Source: Anderseniella sp963787895 (GTDB lineage Bacteria > Pseudomonadota > Alphaproteobacteria > Rhizobiales > Aestuariivirgaceae). From it: DNA of 64,000 nucleotides. Below, in pieces: positions 59,539-64,000 of the stretch (the first letter of the stretch is position 1; each line of letters begins with the position of its first letter). The notes beneath the pieces are model-generated. The model made no database searches. It was given only the letters and a program-made list of their open reading frames with translations, and had not been told where the DNA came from. Both the position numbers and the translations under genes were made by a program. The stretch is taken from the NCBI GenBank assembly GCA_963787895.1, contig CAWBEX010000008.1:1-64000 (forward strand), read 5' to 3'.

Positions 59539-59754
59539 TCAAACTTCCTGGCAAGCTCGCAGCGTGCATGGTTCAACTGTGATGTAACCCTTAACTGGCC
59601 ACAAGGCGTCGGTTTTGTGAATGACTGTCATGTTTGCATCTGTGACAAAGTTGGATTTGGTATCCACCAGCGTCGCTGCCGCTACAGAAGCCGTTACCGT
59701 TGTGGCAGCCAGCAGGCCAACGATCAGGATCTTGCTCAGATTTGCCATCATCAT
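59539..59754 (-). CDS. small secreted protein of unknown function
   Basis: 71 residues with a signal peptide (MANLSKILIVGLLAATTVTASVAAA) and a short mature part DTKSNFVTDANMTVIHKTDA and KGYITVEPCTLRACQEV with two cysteines. The start is supported by a strong GGAGG 3-9 bases upstream of ATGATGATG. No homologue recognised; could be a periplasmic small protein. It ends 12 bases from the EF-G-like gene, convergent. Confidence 0.7.
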   Translation of the reverse strand: MMMANLSKILIVGLLAATTVTASVAAATLVDTKSNFVTDANMTVIHKTDALWPVKGYITVEPCTLRACQEV

Positions 59755-59828
59755 ATCCTCCAGTTACGCGTGAGGGGCGGTTGCGTTTTCTTGGATGATG
59801 CAAAGATGCCGGAAAGTGAATCATGTAG

Positions 59829-59846
59829 ATGTGCAGGAATGCACAT
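59829..59846. promoter_or_regulatory. perfect palindrome resembling a CRP-type operator
   Basis: ATGTGCA-GGAA-TGCACAT, i.e. TGTGC-N6-GCACA, a perfect 7-base inverted repeat. It lies about 75 bases before the small secreted protein gene (minus strand) and in the 149-base gap after the small membrane protein gene. The half-sites resemble those of CRP/FNR-family regulators (TGTGA-N6-TCACA). No T-run, so a terminator is unlikely. Confidence 0.35.
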
Positions 59847-59903
59847 TGCGCATATCAGCGAACCGAAGACCTTAAATCTGCAATTCGCGCCCCGCCAGGG
59901 TCC

Positions 59904-60101
59904 TCAATGCTTGCGCCAGCACTCGTCCCAATAGTCGTACACGGCCATTGATAACACGATCAGCACGATGATAATGACCGGAAGACCGCCCCAGAACCCG
60001 GCAAAGCCTGTAGCAATGCTCTTGGCCAGGCCAATGGTAAATGTTGCAACAAGCCCGATGCCTATCAAGCCGGTTACTTTCGCTAGCGATTTCTGATCCA
60101 T
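59904..60101 (-). CDS. small membrane protein of unknown function
   Basis: 65 residues from ATG at 60101 (MDQKSLAKVTGLIGI), with two hydrophobic helices (about 9-28 and 34-52) joined by GFWGGL, then a short tail DYWDECWRKH. AGGTGA lies 8 bases upstream. No family recognised. The longer in-frame form overlapping the amidase gene is rejected. It lies downstream of the amidase gene on the same strand. Confidence 0.6.
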   Translation of the reverse strand: MDQKSLAKVTGLIGIGLVATFTIGLAKSIATGFAGFWGGLPVIIIVLIVLSMAVYDYWDECWRKH

Positions 60102-60129
60102 GGGTTTCACCTGTTCCTCTTGCCTGTCA

Positions 60130-61470
60130 CTATAGCGCAGCTGCCGTGTCAGGAGCCAGCGCATTCATCATCCAGTGCGCCGTCCTCATCAGACGGTCAT
60201 CACGTTCGGCAGATCCGATCAGCTGAACGCCAATCGGCAATCCGGTAGACCCGGACAGCAATGGCAGGTTCACGCACGGCAAACCCGCTACCGTCCATAC
60301 CGTACAGAACACCGGATCTCCCGTACCATCGATTTTCAACGGTGCTTCCCCGGCCGAAGCAGGTGCTAGAACAGCATCGTAGTCACGGAAAAAATTGGCG
60401 AAAAAGTTTTCAGCGCCACCTACCATTGACAAAGACTGCGCATATTGAGCGTCTGAATACCCGCGTCCGCGCTCAACCACACTCCGCAGCTTTTGGCTGA
60501 TAACGTCCCAGTGGTGTTCAAAGTCGCAAGCCAGATGCCGGGCGATTTCATATTCGTGCACAACCTGCTGATGCAGAACCAGATCAACCAGCGAGCTCGG
60601 TGCCTCAACGCGATCAATGCGCTCGCCCAGAGCCTCGATTATCTCATCAAATCCGGCGCGCGCATCGTCGCTCATGCGGTCGTGGTATGGCATATCAATC
60701 CATACCAGATTTGGCTCTACCGGTGGCTCTGCATTGACACCTGAAATTGCAACCGGCCGCGGCCGGGCAAAGCTGGCAACGTCGAGGGGATCATACCTGC
60801 CCAGCGCATCAGCCAGCAGGCTGGCATCCTCCAGGGTGCGGGCAAATACACCAACCTGATCAAGCGTAACAGAAGTCTGCAACACGCCCGTACGAGAAAT
60901 CATTCCGCGCGTTGGCTTGTAACCGAATATCCCGCAGAACGACGCAGGCCTTATGACAGAGCCATTGGTCTGGGTGCCGATCGCAAGCGGAACATGGCCC
61001 GCTGCAACGGCCGCTGCGGAACCGCTCGAAGATCCACCAGGGGTATGAACCGGGTTGTGCGGATTGGATGTATGAGCCGGATTAAGAAAGGCAAACTCGG
61101 TCGTCACCGTCTTGCCGAGGATGATGGCACCGGCATCGCGCAAACTTGCCGCCACAGCGCAATCCATCTCTGCCACATGGCCTTTGCGCGCAGGCGTACC
61201 ACATTCCGTCGGCAGCCCGCTGACGTCAAAAATGTCCTTCAAACCTACCGGCACACCATGAAGCGACCCGATGGCATTCCCTCTCCGGCGAATGTCATCA
61301 AGAGCCTCGGCCTGTTCCAGAGCGCCAACAGCGTCCACATACACCCACGCCCCAACGCTCTCATCGGTCTCCATGATCCGGTCGAGGCAGGCCCTGACCA
61401 GATCCACCGATGTGAGGCGGCCTTCCGCTATCTGTCTTCGGGCCTCTGCTGCTGTAAGTTGGCACAACAT
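60130..61470 (-). CDS. amidase (GatA/amidase-signature family)
   Basis: 446 residues with the Ser-cisSer-Lys triad: Lys in LHGVPVGLKDIFDVSG (near 73), the signature THTPGGSSSGSAAAVAAGHV (near 142-160) and VIRPASFCGIFGYKPTRG. Hydrolyses amide bonds of unknown substrate; no GatB/GatC neighbours, so not the tRNA amidotransferase. It lies 20 bases downstream of the TRAP permease genes and may process the imported solute. Start ATG at 61470. Confidence 0.88.
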   Translation of the reverse strand: MLCQLTAAEARRQIAEGRLTSVDLVRACLDRIMETDESVGAWVYVDAVGALEQAEALDDIRRRGNAIGSLHGVPVGLKDIFDVSGLPTECGTPARKGHVAEMDCAVAASLRDAGAIILGKTVTTEFAFLNPAHTSNPHNPVHTPGGSSSGSAAAVAAGHVPLAIGTQTNGSVIRPASFCGIFGYKPTRGMISRTGVLQTSVTLDQVGVFARTLEDASLLADALGRYDPLDVASFARPRPVAISGVNAEPPVEPNLVWIDMPYHDRMSDDARAGFDEIIEALGERIDRVEAPSSLVDLVLHQQVVHEYEIARHLACDFEHHWDVISQKLRSVVERGRGYSDAQYAQSLSMVGGAENFFANFFRDYDAVLAPASAGEAPLKIDGTGDPVFCTVWTVAGLPCVNLPLLSGSTGLPIGVQLIGSAERDDRLMRTAHWMMNALAPDTAAAL

Positions 61471-61490
61471 GAACTTTGTGTCTGACCCGC

Positions 61491-62858
61491 CTACTTCACA
61501 TATGGGCCGAACAGATAATCAGGCAGCCACAGCGCGATAGCCGGGAACTGATACAGCAGGAACATGGTGAAGATCACAATGCCCAGATACGGCATTATAC
61601 CCCTGAATATCTGCATCAACTCAATCTCGCCTCTAAGCACCCCTTTGAGATAGTACGCGGACATGGCCATAGGCGGTGTCAGGAACGATGTTTGCAGGTT
61701 CAGCGCAACCAGCATGGCGAAGAAGTAGGGATTGACATTGAAGTGGTCGAGCAGCGGCAGGAAGATTGGCACGAAAATGATTACGATCTCAGACCATTCC
61801 AGCGGCCATCCCAGGACAAAGATGATAGCCTGGGCCAGCAACAGGAACTGCCACGGCAACATATCAAATGATTTTACCCATTCCGAGATCAGGTCGTGCC
61901 CGCCAAGGTAGGAAAAAACGGAAGCAAACGTCCAGGAGCCAACAAACAGCCAGCACACCATCGCGGTTGCCTTGGCGGTAAGGTATACCGACTCCTTCAG
62001 CTTCTGCCATGACATCGAACGGTACAATACCGCCAGCACCATGCCCCCAAGAGACCCCATCGCTGCGGCTTCGGCAGGCGTTGCAAGGCCACCCAGGATC
62101 GATCCCAGCACGAGCATTATAAGCACCGTGAGCGGAATAAAGTTGACAACAAGATCAGTATAAATTTTGGAGGTGGGCGGCACATCCTTCAAATCAGGCT
62201 TGGGCGCCAGGCTGGGGTTTATGAGCACCCTGACGATAACATGCACAATGTACAAACTGGCCAGTAGCAAACCTGGGAAGACCGCTGCAGCGTAAAGCCG
62301 CAAAGGCGACAGTTCGGCGATGGCCGCATAGACGATCAACATGATCGATGGCGGAATCAGGATGCCGAGAGTGCCGCCGGCACAGATGACACCTGAAGCA
62401 AACTCCTTGTTGTAATTGGCGTTCGCCATGGCCGGAAAGGCCAGCAACCCCATCAGCGTCACAACCGCACCAACGATACCTGAAGCCGTCGAAAAGACCG
62501 CACAGGTTATGAGCGCGGCAATCGCCATCGAGCCCGGCAGATTGCGCGCAGCCATCTGCAATGAGTAGAACAGCCGGTTGACGATATTGGCCCGTTCAAC
62601 CACGTACCCCATGAACAGGAACAGCGGGATGGCCACCAGCGTATCGTTCTCCATCACCGAATAGGTGTTCTGGTTCAGCAGATAGAATATTTGGTTCTGG
62701 AAGAAATCCGAAAACGACGTGATCGTGTCTGCACTGTAGTAGGCGTAGTACCCAAATCCGACACCCATCGCCACCAGGGTAAAGGCAATTGGAAAGCCCA
62801 GCAGCACCAGAACGATGAACAGGGACAGCATCAGGATGGCGACTTCAGGATTGGTCAT
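61491..62858 (-). CDS. TRAP transporter large permease (DctM)
   Basis: 455 residues with about twelve hydrophobic segments and typical DctM stretches: FPIAFTLVAMGVGF near 22, PLFLFMGYVVERANIVNRLF, AVFSTASGIVGAVVTLMGLL, ICAGGTLGILIPPSIMLIVYAA near 190. Sodium-driven import with the small permease and a periplasmic binding protein. Follows dctQ by 47 bases. Substrate unknown; a carboxylate or amide given the downstream amidase. Confidence 0.93.
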   Translation of the reverse strand: MTNPEVAILMLSLFIVLVLLGFPIAFTLVAMGVGFGYYAYYSADTITSFSDFFQNQIFYLLNQNTYSVMENDTLVAIPLFLFMGYVVERANIVNRLFYSLQMAARNLPGSMAIAALITCAVFSTASGIVGAVVTLMGLLAFPAMANANYNKEFASGVICAGGTLGILIPPSIMLIVYAAIAELSPLRLYAAAVFPGLLLASLYIVHVIVRVLINPSLAPKPDLKDVPPTSKIYTDLVVNFIPLTVLIMLVLGSILGGLATPAEAAAMGSLGGMVLAVLYRSMSWQKLKESVYLTAKATAMVCWLFVGSWTFASVFSYLGGHDLISEWVKSFDMLPWQFLLLAQAIIFVLGWPLEWSEIVIIFVPIFLPLLDHFNVNPYFFAMLVALNLQTSFLTPPMAMSAYYLKGVLRGEIELMQIFRGIMPYLGIVIFTMFLLYQFPAIALWLPDYLFGPYVK

Positions 62859-62905
62859 ATCAGCTTAACTCCAGCGGCGTTGCCGCGAGTTGATGTTACC
62901 GGATA

Positions 62906-63481
62906 TCAGGATTTACCGCTTGCCGGGCCGGCCTCGACAAGCAGGTCTTCGGTTTCGCGCACGTCTTCCAGCCGCTCTAGCCAGATGCCTTCACGCATTG
63001 CTTTCCAGCAACGCATGATCTCGGCGATGCCCTGCACGATCATCAGGAAGCCTGCCAGCGGAATGAGAGTCTTGAAGAAGTAGATCTGGATGCGAGCCGG
63101 TGAATTCCAGCTCACTTCTGCATAACGCCAGCTGTCACGCGCAATCTCTGCGCCAAACCAGAACAGCGCCAGCATGCCCGGGAAAAAGAACAGCAGGTAC
63201 AGCAGAAAGTCGAGTGTAGCTTGTGTCTTGACAGGCAACAGGCGGTACAGCACGTCACCGCGCACATGCGAGTCCTGGGCAAGAGCATAAGGCCCTGACA
63301 TGAGAAACAGGGCACCATACATCTGCACCATGATGTCAAAAGACCACACCGTAGGTGAATTCAATATGTAGCGGACGAAAACTTCATAGGAGACGCCAAA
63401 AGTGAGGATGAGAATGCACCACCCAAAAGCGCGCCCGACCCAAATGTTCAAACTCTCAATTGTATGAATGATTGACGTCAC
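62906..63481 (-). CDS. TRAP transporter small permease (DctQ)
   Basis: 191 residues with four hydrophobic segments: WCILILTFGVSYEVFVRYIL, FLMSGPYALAQDSHVRGDVLY (family motif), FLLYLLFFFPGMLALFWFGA and IPLAGFLMIVQGIAEIM. GTG at 63481 with GGGGAGG 6 bases upstream is preferred over an ATG at 63583, which would add residues without membrane character. Completes a TRAP set with the large permease and the binding protein next to it. Confidence 0.9.
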   Translation of the reverse strand: MTSIIHTIESLNIWVGRAFGWCILILTFGVSYEVFVRYILNSPTVWSFDIMVQMYGALFLMSGPYALAQDSHVRGDVLYRLLPVKTQATLDFLLYLLFFFPGMLALFWFGAEIARDSWRYAEVSWNSPARIQIYFFKTLIPLAGFLMIVQGIAEIMRCWKAMREGIWLERLEDVRETEDLLVEAGPASGKS

Positions 63482-63598
63482 AACAGGCCTCCCCAGGCAC
63501 AAGTCACATACAGCCAAGCTGCGCACATTTGCGCAACTCCACTCAAAGTTCGCCAATGGCAGTGCTCCGCCTGCCACTGGCAAGCGGAGCGTCGAATG

Positions 63599-64000
63599 CT
63601 ATCCGAAGTAGTGCTTGTAAGCCAGCTTGTAATCAGGCTGGTTCAGGTTGAGGTAACCCATCACATTTTTCGCATAAGTCTTCTGAGACTCGATAACCTT
63701 GGCGAAGAACGGATCTTCACCGGAGATACGCTCCACAACCTTGTCCCATGCACCAAGCTGGGCAGCCATCACCGAATCTGGTGTGCGATGCGCCTTGACG
63801 CCCTGCTCGGTGGTCAGCTTCACGAGGTCGTCAGCATAACGCTTGGTGTTGTTCCAGTAGAAGTTGGAGCTTTCAGCTTCTGAAGCATGTTTCAAGATGG
63901 CCTGGTGTTCGGCAGGCAGGGCCTCGAACATCTTCTTGTTGAAGGTGCACTCGAAGAATTCCTGCGACTGGTGGAACGAAGCCAGCATGTAGTCTTTGGC
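63599..64000 (-). CDS. TRAP transporter substrate-binding protein (DctP), partial
   Basis: C-terminal 133 residues of a DctP-family periplasmic protein; the rest lies beyond the right edge. AKDYMLASFHQSQEFFECTF continues upstream without a start codon, so the internal Met at 63988 is not the true start. NKKMFEALPAEHQAILKHAS and YADDLVKLTTEQGVKA are typical of the C-terminal helices that close the DctP cleft. Heads the TRAP-amidase set on the minus strand. Confidence 0.88.
   Translation of the reverse strand, partial: AKDYMLASFHQSQEFFECTFNKKMFEALPAEHQAILKHASEAESSNFYWNNTKRYADDLVKLTTEQGVKAHRTPDSVMAAQLGAWDKVVERISGEDPFFAKVIESQKTYAKNVMGYLNLNQPDYKLAYKHYFG

Noticed and set aside
60130..61470. Amidase as GatA subunit of tRNA amidotransferase
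   Set aside because: No GatB or GatC nearby and the gene sits with a TRAP transporter; the signature is common to all amidase-family enzymes.

Overview
The window looks like chromosomal DNA of an alphaproteobacterium, most likely from or near the Hyphomicrobiales (Rhizobiales). This is inferred from protein flavour: an ExoP/Wzc-type tyrosine kinase beside a beta-barrel porin-2 protein, TPP-riboswitch-controlled thiBPQ with thiN, form-II CoxMSL-like genes, TRAP carriers, an EF-G paralogue of a type I associate with alphaproteobacteria, and one CtrA-like box. Base composition is moderately GC-rich, with a few AT-rich genes inside the polysaccharide locus. I saw no rRNA, tRNA, CRISPR array, insertion sequence or phage gene. 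I also recognised no DNA-binding transcription factor in the 64 kb.

Region 1 (1-25.4 kb, all minus strand) is a large surface-polysaccharide locus. It carries five enzymes that together match the P. aeruginosa WbpA-WbpB-WbpE-WbpD-WbpI route to UDP-2,3-diacetamido-2,3-dideoxy-mannuronic acid, although they are interleaved with other genes. It also carries a set resembling Campylobacter PglF-PglE-PglD-PglC-PglA (bacillosamine synthesis, loading on undecaprenyl phosphate and first glycosyl transfer). Glycosyltransferases, a Wzx-type flippase, two Wzy/WaaL-type polymerase/ligases, a Wzc-type kinase, an outer-membrane barrel, a Wza-type lipoprotein, two acetyltransferases, a PaaK/CapK-like ligase and two unknown proteins complete it. 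The first gene seems to have a frameshift in its last codons, and the left 345 bases hold no convincing gene.

Region 2 (25.5-31.5 kb) holds a PrpA-like phosphatase and a candidate amino-acid catabolic operon: a two-subunit thiamine-diphosphate decarboxylase, RidA, a DadA-like D-amino-acid dehydrogenase and a small membrane protein. An aldo/keto reductase is divergent to it, and a J-domain protein with a C-terminal membrane anchor follows.

Region 3 (31.6-35.9 kb) is a thiamine salvage locus: thiN on one strand, and a promoter, THI riboswitch and thiBPQ on the other.

Region 4 (35.9-43.8 kb) is mixed metabolism: serine-glyoxylate-type aminotransferase, YtcJ-like amidohydrolase, glutathionyl-hydroquinone reductase, enoyl-CoA hydratase, ketopantoate-reductase-like protein, EamA exporter and HisC-like aminotransferase.

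Region 5 (43.9-56.7 kb) is acyl-CoA catabolism. An acyl-CoA ligase faces a tightly overlapping operon of FadJ-like protein, thiolase, two paired acyl-CoA dehydrogenases, enoyl-CoA hydratase and a nitronate-monooxygenase-like flavoprotein. Divergent to this operon lie molybdenum hydroxylase genes (medium, small and large subunits) directly coupled to a MoaD/ThiS-like gene.

Region 6 (56.8-64 kb) has idi, an EF-G-like GTPase with a structured leader and an altered catalytic motif, two small genes, an amidase, and a TRAP transporter that runs off the right edge.
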